Shown here: one piece after another, positions 26,189-38,100 of the stretch
Position numbering within the stretch: the stretch's first letter is position 1
Layout: each line of letters starts with the position of its first letter
NCBI GenBank assembly: GCA_035048815.1
Contig: JAUCBN010000023.1
Span: 9,943,501-10,007,500, forward strand
Reading direction: 5' to 3'
DNA length: 64,000 nucleotides
DNA from: Abelmoschus esculentus
Taxonomy: Eukaryota > Streptophyta > Magnoliopsida > Malvales > Malvaceae
Notes under the pieces: generated by a model
The model's database searches: none
Told to the model about the DNA's origin: nothing
What the model saw: the letters and a program-made list of their open reading frames with translations, nothing else
Position numbers and translations under genes: made by a program

Positions 26189-26201
26189 AAAGAGGGGCAG
26201 C
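26189..26201 (+). other. Polypurine tract of the Ogre-like element
   Basis: AAAGAGGGGCAGC lies directly before TGTAATAACCC of the 3' LTR, the expected place for the plus-strand primer. Confidence 0.75.
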
Positions 26202-27542
26202 TGTAATAACCCATTTACAAGACAAAGACCCAAATATTAAACCTAAAGCCCACTAAACTAATCCAATCTACAGAGCCCAATCCAAATGAAAAAACCCTAA
26301 AGGATAAACATATCCAAACCTCTCCAGCAAACCCTAGCCGCCTCCTCCTCCTGAGCTTAGGCCTGACAGACTCCGGCGCGTGGTGGCCACACGCTCTCCT
26401 ATTAGATCACAGAACGGCCGCCGCACTGCTCCACCGCCCTTGTCAGATCTCACCATCCACCGACCTGCAAAGAATTAAAGAGTATTAAAAGGCATTTCAG
26501 ATCTGAAAATGAAAGAAAATATATGTATATTTTATGTTATAATCGGATATATATATACCCCAAACAAATGTAAAAGGAAGATTTTTTTTACCACGAAATC
26601 GAATGAAAAAAGCAGTAGATTCGAAGCAAATATCCATAGCAAACATATCATTCGAACCAGAATAGAGAGGAGAGAAAGAGAGATCAAAACAGAAAGCAAG
26701 AAAGCAAAAAAAAAAGATAAAAATATTCAAAGGGGTTCAAAACTTATCTTCTAGATCTAGGACGACCGGTGGTTCTTTTCGAAAATCCGAAGTTAGATTC
26801 GGACTCCCCTCTCCAAAACGTATCAGAAAGTCGCTTTCTTTCTCTCGTCGGAGCTCCGGTACGGCGGTCGCTGGGGGCCCGCACGACGGGCTATTAGCTC
26901 AGTGGTAGAGCGCGCCCCTGATAATTGCGTCGTTGTGCCTGGGCTGTGAGGGCTCTCAGCCACATGGATAGTTCAATGTGCTCATCAGCGCCTGACCCTG
27001 AGATGTGGATCATCCAAGGCACATTAGCATGGCGTACTTCTCCTGTTCGAACCGGGGTTTGAAACCAAACTTCTCCTCAGGAGGATAAATGGGGCGATTC
27101 AGGTGAGATCCAATGTAGATCCAACTTTCTATTCACTCGTGGCGGCCCGAGTTGGCGGCGGTGAGCGGCGGTCTGTAATGGTCCGAAGCCATGGTCCTCC
27201 AGTGACACGAGAGCTCCCTTGGAGCTTTAACATATTTCTCTGAAGAAATAAACGAGACTGGTGAAATAAAAATAACTACAAAAGGGGCCAATTACACAAG
27301 TAGTCCCTGAACTCTCAGCGGGTTTCTGTTTTGGCTCCCCAGATCGCATCCGATTCAAATCTAGTCCCTGGTTTTCTTAATTTTGTCATAAATTTTTATA
27401 TTTTATTCAATTTCACCATCTTTTATGCTATTTTGACCCTAATGTTTTATTTTCTTGCAGATTTGGTCCCTATTACTCTATTATTGCTATTATATTCGTA
27501 TTATTATTACTAATCTTTATATTTTATTTATATTATTATCAC

Positions 27543-27579
<37 letters not shown>

Positions 27580-27732
27580 GTTAAAATATATTTTATTACT
27601 ATGTTATTTATTATTAGCGATTATTATAACAGGTGTTATTATTATTATTATTATTATTATCATCATGATTGTTAACATTTTCACTATTAGTATATATACA
27701 TACATACTATGTCAATTATTACTGTCAAATTA

Positions 27733-27766
<34 letters not shown>

Positions 27767-28164
27767 TTTATTTTCAGTACTATATATTATGCTATTGTTG
27801 TCCATATCATATATTTTTATTATTTCCTTGCATTATTGTGTTAATATTTATATTAATATTATCATCATCGTTTTTTACTGCTTCATTATTAGTTTATTTT
27901 CATTATTATGTCCACTAATATTTTTGTTATGTGAATAAAGTTTAAAGGGGATCACGTTATTTAATACCGGATTTATATTTTCGATCATATAAAATATTTT
28001 GTAACCAATAGGTGCCGATTTCGGGCGTTGTAGGGGTGCTCATCCTTCCCTACGCGTAACAGACTCCCGGACTCAACTCTGGTGCGCAGACCTTAATTTT
28101 TGGTGTTCCAATCGTACCGTGAAAAGATTGGTGGCGACTCCCCGGACCAAAAACGGTGATTACA
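26202..28164 (+). repeat. 3' LTR of the Ogre-like element, carrying plastid DNA
   Basis: It is 1963 bp long against 1710 in the 5' copy. The difference is a 271-bp insertion of plastid origin at 26871-27141, minus about 18 bp, mostly lost from (TTA)n runs. Both ends match the 5' LTR, including TGTAATAACCC and TGATTACA. Single-base differences are seen, for example GGCCACACGC against GGCCACGCGC and GACTCCCCGG against GACTCCTCGG. Confidence 0.92.
26871..27141 (+). pseudogene. trnI-GAU: Plastid DNA insertion: trnI-GAU 5' exon plus start of its group II intron
   Basis: 26888-26924 reads GGGCTATTAGCTCAGTGG through CCCCTGATAA, the 5' exon of the chloroplast tRNA-Ile(GAU) gene. It is followed without a break by the start of its group II intron (TTGCGTCGTTGTGCCTGGGC, then GAGGATAAATGGGGCGATTC and CCAACTTTCTATTCACTCGT). 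The fragment stops after about 217 bp of intron, so the 3' exon is missing and no tRNA can be made. Seventeen bases (26871-26887) before the tRNA belong to the insert but I cannot place them. The 5' LTR lacks the whole insert, reading straight through CGGTCGGCGGCCC. The source may be plastid DNA directly or plastid DNA carried in the mitochondrial genome. Confidence 0.93.
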
Positions 28165-28353
28165 GGGCCCATCCAATTATAATCACTCACTTCATCACTA
28201 TTTTCCACATCATTTTTTTCAACCATTGAATCTTCACTCATTTTTTTCATGTCATTTAAAAAAATTATTTTATGGAAATTAGATTAATGACATGAATAAT
28301 TAGAGGTGAAGTGAGTGGTTATAATTGGTTAGGGATAAGGATGATGTGGCGAG

Positions 28354-28962
28354 CTGAACCCATGATACAATCTCTCGTAAAGTCGAAGATTTGAATCAAA
28401 TTTGAATATCAATCCATTATTTAAATTCTATTTTAATTTTAATTTTATTTGAATTTTTTTTAGTAAAATTTATAAGATGAAAATTCAAATTAAGATTTTC
28501 TACGTTAATTTAAGTAAAAACTGATATTTTTAAGTCGAATAAATTTTACTCACCTCTATCCATACATATATTCTCTTGAAAATCCATTTTCAATTGGCGG
28601 CCATTCAATCTGCAGGCCTCTTTTAATTTTAGAGAAAGGCCCAAACCCAAAATTGAAGGGAAGAACACTTCAAATCCGGGCTGAATCTGGAGTCAAACCA
28701 GAGAAATTTCATGGTAAATACACCCATCAAAATCAAGGAAAAGTAGTGGGAAAAAGAAAGAACCCTCAATTTTCTCCCTCTTTTAAAAGCCAAATCTCTC
28801 CACCGTCGCTGTACAATTACAAGCATACCTTTCCTCTGTCGTCACATACAAGAAATCTACCTCTGTCCGTACAATCCCCCCTCACCACGCCATTGTTATA
28901 TCCCCCTCTGCAAATCTCTTGTTTTCTCGGGCCAAAACAGATTAGAACAAAAGGGTTTAGAA
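28354..28962. other. Promoter region and 5'UTR of the NAA50 gene
   Basis: AT-rich up to about 28560, then a pyrimidine-rich and more GC-balanced stretch (28790-28960) typical of a plant 5'UTR, ending AGAA before the ATG at 28963. I could not identify a transcription start. Confidence 0.45.
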
Positions 28963-31175
28963 ATGGAGGGTAGGCGAGAAGTATCAATATCACTAGATGG
29001 GGTGAGGGACAAGAACGTGATGCAGTTAAAGAAGATCAACACGGCTCTCTTCCCTGTTCGTTACAACGACAAGTACTACGCCGATGCCCTGGCTTCCGGC
29101 GAATTCACCAAGCTTGGTTTGCTCCCTTTCCCACTAATATTTTATGGGTTCTCGCTGTTTTTCCTTGAAAACTTGTTATTCTCTCGTTGTTAAGGCCAAT
29201 GTTGTTTGGGGTTTGTTCACAAATGTTCCGTTTTGAATCTCGGGGGTTTTCTTCGTATGGGATTAGTACGTATTATGGAATTAGTTTTGTTGGTCCTGAT
29301 TTCTGCCTTGATTTTGTTGTTGTAGTTCTTTGCATTGGTAAATTGTTGGCCTTTTGGGGTTAGTTTGATTTATATTGGCATTTGATGATATACATGATTG
29401 ACAAATGGTTTAACAAGGTTTAAAAGAGAAACTGAAATTATTGAAGTTGAAACTTGTTTTTGATATGTTTAGATTCTCTCATACCTGATGTTGTTAGCCT
29501 ACATTGATCGATTTCTCCTTCCGATTTTCGAGGAGAACTATGAGTGACCTTTGATACAAATAAAGTCTGTTCACTTATCAGTTTAGTGTACTTCCATTTT
29601 GATCATTGGTAAAATCATTTTATTTATTGGATTATATAGTTCCAATTTGGATAACCTTGTTCTATTTATTGTGTTCAGCAGCGTTTAAGGAATCACCGTT
29701 CATCTTCTTCAAAAAAGTGGCTAGATATTTTTCAGTTTATGCCTCAAAAATACTCCTCAGTTTTGTTGTTGGGCTTGTGCTGCCTTACTCTCACATATGC
29801 TACCAATCATAATCGATGCACTTGGAACTTGTCTTTTCTTCCATGATCTTCCACATATTATGAAATGTTAATCTCTATCCATCTTTATCCTGCTTTTCTT
29901 TTGAACTTTTAGGCTATAGGTAGTGGCTACTGGTAAAATTTTCAGGAGAATTTTCAAGTCGTAAAATCCCTAGCTAAAGATATCCTGATTCTGAAATTCG
30001 CTACGAGGAAGGCACTTGTTGAACTTGATGGTCTATAACTTCTCACTGAAAGTGTAGGAATTTCAAAACCTGTTGTTTTTCGGAGTAATTATCCTATCAG
30101 TTTCTTCTGTCTTGGTAATTGCATATTTGTTATATTTTCTCTTTAATCCATAACTCATGCTCAAAGAAATACACTCGATTGAAGTTTTGAATGACTATGC
30201 TTATCTAACTCTACGAACTTAGCATCGTGCAGAGCATGTTTGAGATGTCTTTGTCACAATGCCTCAAGCACTTGATTTTAATTACTAGTATGGTTCATTT
30301 ATGGTTAGAAATAATTAATATTTTTTGTTCAATTTGATGGCTTGGAACTAATTGTGGATTGTTACACGTGCACACACCCGTATATAATCAATTCATCATA
30401 TAGTGTGATTGTTATATATTCAGTATTACACTAGTTGAGGCCTGATGAGAGATTAAGTTGGAGGATGGCCTATATGATTCAAAAGTTAGCATGTTATTCT
30501 AATATTCACTCTTTTATTTGCTAAATCAGCATACTACAGTGACATCTGTGTTGGATCAATCGCTTGTCGGCTGGAAAAGAAGGAAGGTGGGGTCATCTGT
30601 GTGTACATCATGACATTGGGTGTTTTAGCACCGTATCGTGGGCTAGGAATTGGTGAGTTGACAATCATTTTTCCCTCCCAAAGTGTAGACATTGCATGGA
30701 AATAATGGGATAATCTTAGTTCATACATGACCTTTAAATTGTTCTAAGCATCTGATCATTCTTGTTGCTACATGGGATGCTGCTTAACTATCATGAAAGC
30801 ATAACCAATTCGATACTTAGCAAATTGCTTCAAACATGCTTTTGCTTAAATTACGTTGCCATTGATTTTTAATAAAAGTTCGAAGTTTGTTAAAAGCTCT
30901 GTATCATTTATGTTGCCATTTGTCTAAATGTTTTGCTTAAATCTTGATTCTATGCAGGCACTAAGCTATTGAACCATGTTCTTGACCTTTGTTCGAAGCA
31001 ACACATACCGGAAATCTACTTGCATGTTCAGACAAACAACGAAGATGCCATCAACTTCTATAAGAAATTCGGATTTGAAACCACGGAGACTATCAAGAAC
31101 TATTACACGAACATCGATCCCCCGGATTGCTATGTTCTTACCAAGTTCATCGCTCCATCTCAGGAGAAGAAATAA
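28963..31175 (+). CDS. NAA50: N-alpha-acetyltransferase 50 (GNAT family)
   Basis: This enzyme transfers acetyl from acetyl-CoA to the amino group of nascent proteins that keep their initiator Met, acting with or beside the NatA complex at the ribosome. The exons 28963-29116, 30530-30652 and 30958-31175 total 495 nt and encode 164 aa. Family features are the peptide-binding loop FPVRYNDK at residues 30-37, the core strand VYIMTLGVLAPYRGLGIGTK whose YRGLGIG (87-93) is the acetyl-CoA pyrophosphate loop, and the IYLHVQTNNEDAINFY segment. Tyr77 and His115 align with the catalytic Tyr and His known in the human enzyme. The C-terminal FGFETTETIKNYYTNIDPPD is also typical. The first intron is long (1.4 kb). 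The protein ends with a short SQEKK tail. All splice phases close, so it appears functional. Confidence 0.95.
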
Positions 31176-32111
31176 CAATCCAAAGCTAGAAATGTTCTGA
31201 GGAGGGCATTGATTACTGTTGTGTTATTGAATTTGATCAAATTCCTAAACCTTTGGTAATTATTTTGATGATAAGTATGCTATAATGCATGAATGACATG
31301 AGTTATGGCATTATTGAGGTGAGTTATATGAGCATGCCTTTACCTTCTGATCTGAAATTTTGTTAGTCTTGTTCAATACATTTATTGGTCAAGGTGTACC
31401 ACTGCAGGTTAATATGATTAGTTGTGTATGGCTGTGTACCAGTATTTAGGCACAGCTAACTTGATATTCATGATCATCAGGGATTTAAATAGGAGTCTGC
31501 AACCACTATATAATGGTAGTGGTGCAATTCTACTGTTCGATATTTGTAACCCTCTAGACTTAACTTCAAGATTCACGGTGAGTTTTAAAAGTTATTCTCG
31601 TAACTTCTTCATCAAGTAATCAATTAAAAATAAATACAAATCCTTTTATTCAGAATTCAAATGTTTATGTATATGTATAAACGACTTGGAATATAATTAT
31701 TATAAAACATTGATAAAATTGAATAGGTAATATTCAATCTTGCCGAAAGTATGAAAACATTAATAATAATAAGGGTTTTATGCATGCAACTTAAAAGTTT
31801 CTAAATCTTAAGTATTTTTTTTTTCAAAAATATTAAAATTTCTGAAAATAAAAGTTAAACATAGTGTCTATAAAAATAGTTTATATTGATATTAGAATAA
31901 AAAGAGACGTAACATAGTGTCTATAAAAATAGTTTATACTGATATTAGAATAAAAAGAGACGTTCAATAGAGATTTTTTAGTATCAAAACACTTAAAACG
32001 TGAAATAAAACTAGAAAGAATGAGCTATACAACTCAGTAGGTCTCTACAGTATAAACAAATAATACCATACTCAAAAGTTTGTAATCACATATAAGTCTC
32101 AAAATTACACA
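31176..32111. other. 3'UTR of NAA50 and intergenic DNA
   Basis: The first few hundred bases probably hold the 3'UTR. A 53-bp tandem duplication (AACATAGTGTCTATAAAAATAG) lies at about 31858-31964. The rest is AT-rich and without a supported gene. Confidence 0.55.
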
Positions 32112-34330
32112 CATAATACGTAGAAAGAAATGGATACATGTCACAGAATGAATGTATGTCCCAAACTCCGAACTCCAATCACAGTGGTTGTGTCGCGATC
32201 TTTCTAAAAAAACGCGGTTTTTAGGTGAAATAGTTCGACGATAAGTTTTAAAAAATGAATTACCAAATTTAATTTTGAAAATCCCAAATTTTAGAAAAAT
32301 CTTAATTAAATTTGAAAAATTTTAACTTGGAGTCGCCACCGGCCACTTTGGTAGGCCAGACACCATAAAAATAAACCAGAGATTCATTTGAAAAAAATAG
32401 TTGGGTTCGGGAGTCGGTTACGTGTAAGGACGACCCTTACAAACGCCCAAAAATTGGTACCTTTAAAAAACATTACGTGGCATTGGCATTTTGAAGAAAG
32501 ATATTAATTTAATTTTCCACTGTTAAATGAACATTATTTGAATTTGGATATCCTTTTGATTTAGAAGTTACACCGCTTCTAAACTTGAGTTGATCGAGAC
32601 GTCCTCTAGATAGGAAACCTCACCCAAATTTAAAAGAATGTAACTTCCGCCTCAAAAGGCTAAAGTAAAATGCATGATTATATTTTTTATCTTGTTCATT
32701 TTAAGTTCTAACCCTAGAAAAGGCTCCATTGCTTAAGTTTTTTAAAAACCTAAGTTACTAATGTTACTAGTTAGTTACCTGAATTCGATGTCAAGGTACA
32801 CCCTCTAGGTCAACATCATGGTGCGTCAAAACACCAACCTCATTAGTGTATCCGAGACATAAGATTCAAATGTTATGTTACTAAATTATCTCCCCTATTT
32901 AATTAATTATTTGATTAGAGTAGCTAACCCTAAAAGGCTCTAATTTAATTAATCTACGTGAAAATCAAGTGTCGCCCTAAACAAATATACTTTATGATTT
33001 TAAAAAGTACATACAAACAAATTAAGCAAATTAGATAAACAATAATATTAATTAAAAGACGATGGGTATCATTCAAGAATTAATTTATTTATTTTGATAA
33101 ATTAAATAAATAAAAAAAACTTAAATACTCACATTTTGGTGCACTTTACGGTTGTTGGATGCATTTTGGTTGTTGAATGCATTTGCAATCCACAATGGTG
33201 GCCTCCACTGCACGTGGCCTTTCAATATCACCATAGAATTTGCATGGTTGATTGTTATTGCTTTGCACATGTCACGTGCAATGACAGGCCAAGTTAGATC
33301 AATGGGCAGAGACCTTCCTTTTTCCATTCTCCTTTGCTACCGATTCCATGGCTGTCAGCTTTATCCAAACCAAACCTGTGAACTTGACTCTATAGAAAGC
33401 AACTTATGTAGATGAGCCACATTGCCACACTGGAAGACTCGGCAACTTTTGTAAATGAATAAAACCATCAAGTTCCTGCCTCTGCACCTCCATTTGAGCA
33501 TCTAAAGATTGAGACAATGGCATAGAGAGAAATCTATCGCAGATTGAAGCAGAATCAGAAGCCAAGTTCTGAGCGTTTTGGTCCAGATGAGAAGAAAGTC
33601 TCCGTTAAAGAGGATAACAAAACTCAGCATCCCATCAAGGAACCCTGGGTGCCTCGAAAAGCCCCCCCAATGTGCATGCCGCTTCCCTCTTTTGTACCCT
33701 GAACCAACTAAACACCACTCTCCCTAAAAAACTCTACCAGATCCATATCTTAACAAACCGAAACACTCTCCCTCAATTACAACAACCGTTTCCCTCATCC
33801 CATGTTTTGTTATTTTTAGTTTTAGTTTTTTTTTTTAATTTTATTATTTTTTATTATATTTTCTGTTTTTTATTATTTTTATATTTTTTTAAATATTTTA
33901 TTATTATTATTATTTATTTATTTATTATTATATATATATAAAACACGGAAAAAATTCGTGTTGACAGGTTGCATAGCCAACCTATCACAGTGGATGTAGT
34001 TATTCTTGTTACGTCATCATGAGATCAAACAATCAAATACATCCATTAAATTATTTTTTTACCTCATCTTTTTATCAAGTGAATCTTTATTTGGTAAAAA
34101 CTGTTTTTAAACTTAATTTACAGTAAATATTAACGAAGATTCACTTGATAAAAAATGTGAGATAAAAAAAATAACTAAATAATATATTTGATTGATTGAT
34201 CTCATAGATGACGTGACAAAAAATATACCTTCACTGAGATCGATTGGTTATGTCACCATTGTGATTGAAGTTTGGAGTTTGGGAAATACATTCACTCTGT
34301 GACATACATCTATTTCTTTCTACGTATTCT
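32112..34330. mobile_element. Foldback MITE (about 440 bp) split by a solo LTR
   Basis: Left arm 32112-32190 (GTAGAAAGAAATGGATACAT onward to CAATCACAGTGG) is the reverse complement of 34246-34330. Inner parts 33967-34240 continue the palindrome, with GACGTGAC and GTCATC words and the centre AAACTTAATTTACAGTAAAT. The solo LTR at 32191-33966 interrupts the left arm. The inner part belongs to a family found several times here (34335-34525, 38988-39250, 41071-41315, 54145-54545). Confidence 0.75.
32191..33966 (-). mobile_element. Solo LTR, Tat/Ogre-related, with 5-bp target duplication
   Basis: This is 1776 bp, beginning TGTCGCGATC and ending GTGTTGACA, flanked by perfect GGTTG (32186-32190 and 33967-33971). 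On the minus strand its 3' part includes a stretch akin to the Ogre-like LTR end here: GGGCGTTTGTAAGGG, ACACGTAACCGACTCCCGAA and GGTGGCGACTCC. It is therefore a relative of that superfamily and is read on the minus strand. No internal region remains, which fits unequal recombination between two LTRs. A T-rich tract at 33820-33950 and a few open frames inside it are not genes. Confidence 0.85.
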
Positions 34331-34334
34331 CTAG

Positions 34335-34525
34335 ATAATTTAATTATTTTTTTATCTCATCTTTTTTATCAAGTGAATCTTCATTTGGTAAAAAAATATT
34401 TTTAAACTTGATTTACCGTAAATATTAGTGAAAATTCACTTGATAAAAAAATAAAGTTAAAAAATAATTAAACAGATACATTTAATTAGTTGGTCTCATG
34501 ATGACGTAATGAACATAACATATGA
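34335..34525. mobile_element. Foldback MITE copy (GACGT family)
   Basis: Inverted arms TTTTTATCAAGTGAATCTTC and CACTTGATAAAAAAATAAAG flank the centre AAACTTGATTTACCGTAAAT, and the right edge carries GGTCTCATGATGACGT. It belongs to the same family as the elements at 38988, 41071 and 54145. A more decayed relative lies at about 34640-34785. Confidence 0.7.
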
Positions 34526-34839
34526 TATAATAGTTCGATATCTATTTTAAAATAAAATTTAAAATTTATATTCATCTCATAACATTTAAAACTTAGATAG
34601 TAGATCATGTAGAGAGGTAATTCAAAGCTATGTATTATATGTACGTCCCGTCATATTATTTATGGTCCCGACTAATAAAAATGATCTTTTTAGGTAAAAT
34701 TATTTTTTAAATTTAATTTATAATAAATATAAGTAAATATTTATTTAGTAAAAGGATTATATGGAAGAATTATTTATGGGGGTTTTCTTCCGACCATATT
34801 GTTATCGGTATGGATGTAAAAACAGTTACTCGGATGAGT

Positions 34840-35110
34840 TTCAGGTCGGGTACTGTCAGGTCGGATAAAATCAGATACATGTCATTTCAGGTTGATTTGA
34901 TGTTTTGACTTGATTCGGGTCGGGTGCGGGTCCATTTCAAGTCGGGTTCATTTCAGGTCGGATCTGTTTCAGATCGGATCCATTTCAGGTTGGGTTCAAA
35001 CGGTTCGGGTCCAAATCGGATAATTGACAGTTTGATTTCAGGTCGGGTCTATTTCAGCTCGGTTGCATTTTAGGTCGGGTACATTTCAAGTCAGTTTTGT
35101 TTCAGGTCAA
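34840..35110. repeat. Left subterminal CAGGTCGGGT repeat array
   Basis: Repeated words such as TCAGGTCGGGT, TTCGGGTC and CAGGTCGGAT recur every 12-25 bp. Subterminal repeats of this kind bind transposase in known hAT elements, and a matching array is found at the other end. Confidence 0.8.
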
Positions 35111-38100
35111 ATTAATTTTGGTTTTAAATTTATAATAATTAAAATGATTAAGTTTGATTTTATAAAAATAAGTAAATAAACGATAGACTTTTGGTTGAAT
35201 GGTTGATCATTCATTCTGATTTAATTATTTAATATCTAATGTATTTCACTAACATGAATCCCATTAAAAATAAATACTACGCAGTAGACTTAACAAAAAT
35301 ATCATATAATCAATAATAATTTATATCTTAAAAAATAAAAATTATGCTAAATTATAAAATTTTAAAATTAATAAAGAATAAATATTGAACTACAAAATCA
35401 AAAAATAAACTTTTAAATTAAAAAATATTCATAAAATAAAATATTATCTATTAAAACATTTTAAAATTGAAAAATAAAAATTTAGACTATACATAGAATT
35501 TATATTATAAATGAAATAATAATATATATAAAATTTATACTATATATAAAATAATATTATTTTTAAAAATAAAATAATATTATATATAAAATTATATTAT
35601 ATATAGAATAATATTATATATGGACTAATACTATTTTTGAAAATAAAATAATAATATATGGATTAATACTATATATGGACTAATACAATTTTTAAAAATG
35701 AGATAATAATATATGGATTAATACTATATATAAATAATACTATTTTTGAAAATAAAATAATAATATATGAATTAATAATATATATGAAATAATACTATTT
35801 TTAAAAATAGAATAATATTATAAATAGATTTATTACTATATATGAAAAATAAATTTATATTATAGAATATATAATATTATATATATAATACATTAATAAT
35901 TTAATATAAGTATGTATATAATATATATTGGTAATTTAATGTATATATTAATATATGTTATATGTATATATAATTATATATTAGTAACTAGATGTATCAT
36001 GTATATATTAGTGATATCATATATATAATATACATAGTACAATCATATATATTATAATGACTAAATGTATACATAGTAAATTAGTAGTAGTACACTAATA
36101 TATACTATAGTAAATAACATAAAAAAGCGCAATATTAAACTAAACAACACAAAAATATTTTCTTACAATATTTTTAAAAATGTTTTAAGTATTTGATAAG
36201 GAATGTATTTTGCCTTAAAATACTTTTAAAAAATATTGTAAAAAATATTTATAAAAAGTGTTTTATCATCATATTTTTTAAAAAATAATATTAAACTATC
36301 ATATATCGTTGTTTATATTTTTATTAAGTATTTGATAAGACATGTGAATCTGGTTAACATTATTTTTTTTTTGTTAAGACCGCTTGTTGAGTTTTTGAGT
36401 TATTGAATTTACGTAAACAATTTAATAATTTTACGTAAAATGAACAATTTGTGTGTATTGGTCTAGAAGTGTGACATTGACCTTCCCTAGGTTCTTTGAC
36501 TTGTAGCAGTCTAGCAGAAGCCAGAAAGATGAGTTAATTTTAGGGTCCCTAACTTTGCACTATTTTCTTCATTGATGGGGATGTCAAGTCGGTCTAATGT
36601 CCCTACACATATCACCAAGTCCAACTTCTGAAGCATTTCCTTTCAGCTCTGGGAAATAATAAATTATTTAATATGAATATAATTTTTAATATTATTTTTA
36701 AAAATAATTTTAAGAGATAAAATATTTATTTTAGATATATTTTATAATATAAAATAAATAATAATATAAACGTGAATAAATTAATAATTTTATTTAAAAT
36801 ATTTTAGAAAAAATAAAAGTTAGAAATTTAGATTTTTAAAATCAATTTAAAAATCACTTTTACCTGAAAATATATAAGTTTTGTATTGTTTTTTATTCCA
36901 AATTATTTTTGATCCCGAAAATATTTTTTAAAAGTATTAAAGAACAAAACTTTAGAGGACAAGTTCATGCAAGTTGGGTTCAATTCAGAATATTTTGGGT
37001 TTAATTATATTTAATTTTAGTTTGAATATATAATAATTTTAGTTATATCATATTGGTTAATTTATATAGATTAATATTAAGTCATTAATTTTGATTCATA
37101 TTAATATCGAATCAATAGAATATCAATAAATTTTTAATTTAGATAATTTTAAATTAGTTGGTTTCAATCGAATTTTTAAATCAAATTTTTATATTCTATG
37201 TATAAATTTTTTAGTAAATGCAAATGATCATATTTAAAATAATATAGTCTTAAATCAAATCAATTTGATCATATTTTAAATCTTGAGTTAATTTATCGAT
37301 TAAAATACCACTTGGTACACCTTCTACTAATTATGTGATACAATTTCATTTGACAAATGTTATCAATTATAACATCAAATGAATATCTGAAGTTAATTTA
37401 TCGGTTCAAAATTAAATTTGGTCTCTTTCAATCACCTGATTTAGAATAATATCAAATGAATATCTAATTTAATCTTTTTTTTTTATATTTTTAATTGATT
37501 ATATTTAATCAAAGTTTATTATTTGATTATATGTAATAATAATAATAATAATAATAATATTCTAAAATTTACTATATATGTTAATTCTCTCTAAATTTTT
37601 TTTATATATAATAATCAAAACTTATTTTTAATTCCCTCTAAAATTTTGAGTAACTTATATCCCTCTAAACTTTTTAAACTAAAAGTAAATTAATCTCAAA
37701 TTTAAAAAATGAGTGGCTTATTTCCCTCCAAAATTTTGTCTTTTCATTTTTTTTATCAATTAAATTTTTTCTATCAATTGTTTTAATTTAATTTAATTGA
37801 GTTATAATTTAGATTAATTTAATAAAAATCTACATTTGTTTTTAGAATTGTTTTAATTATATTTTTAATTTATGTTTTTATATTTTAATTTAATTTAATT
37901 AATCCAAAGTTTAATAAGTTAATTTATCCTGAAATATTAATTTAAAATTATAATTAAAATTAAATACATTAAAACAAAACAAAATATTAAATAAATTAAT
38001 TTAATTAAATATATAATGCTAAATTAAAATAATTTATTTATGGACATGTGATATTTAGAATTATAATTTATAAGTATCCCAGAAATTAAAGTATCTCACT

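Larger units (their letters stand above)
20227..28164 (+). mobile_element. Non-coding Tat/Ogre-like LTR retrotransposon (LARD type), complete
   Basis: This 7.9-kb element has matching LTRs (20227-21936 and 26202-28164), each starting TGTAATAACCC and ending GATTACA. It is flanked by a perfect 5-bp duplication GGGCC (20222-20226 and 28165-28169). Right after the 5' LTR comes a primer site matching the 3' end of plant tRNA-Arg, and right before the 3' LTR a purine-rich tract. The 4.27-kb interior shows no gag, protease, RT or integrase on either strand, so it must have depended on enzymes from another element. A tRNA-Arg primer and an internal tandem array are known traits of Tat/Ogre gypsy elements. 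LTRs differ by about 1% by eye outside length-variable runs, so insertion was fairly recent. Confidence 0.9.
20213..28350. mobile_element. Foldback MITE split by the Ogre-like LTR element
   Basis: DNA on the right (28170-28350) has the arms CCAATTATAATCACTCACTTC and its near reverse complement GAAGTGAGTGGTTATAATTGG. The right arm extends outward to GGATGATGTGGC. Its counterpart on the left (ACATCAGTTATGGGCC) lies just before the LTR element at 20213-20226. If the LTR element and one GGGCC copy are removed, the two pieces form one inverted-repeat element of roughly 190-200 bp. Confidence 0.65.

Noticed and set aside
26888..26924. A tRNA gene start (GGGCTATTAGCTCAG).
   Set aside because: Only the 5' exon of the split plastid tRNA-Ile is present and the 3' half is missing, so it cannot form a tRNA.
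33121..33941. Open frames of 68-89 aa in the solo LTR at 32191-33966.
   Set aside because: They lie within an LTR and have no domain; the last one is a T-rich low-complexity frame.
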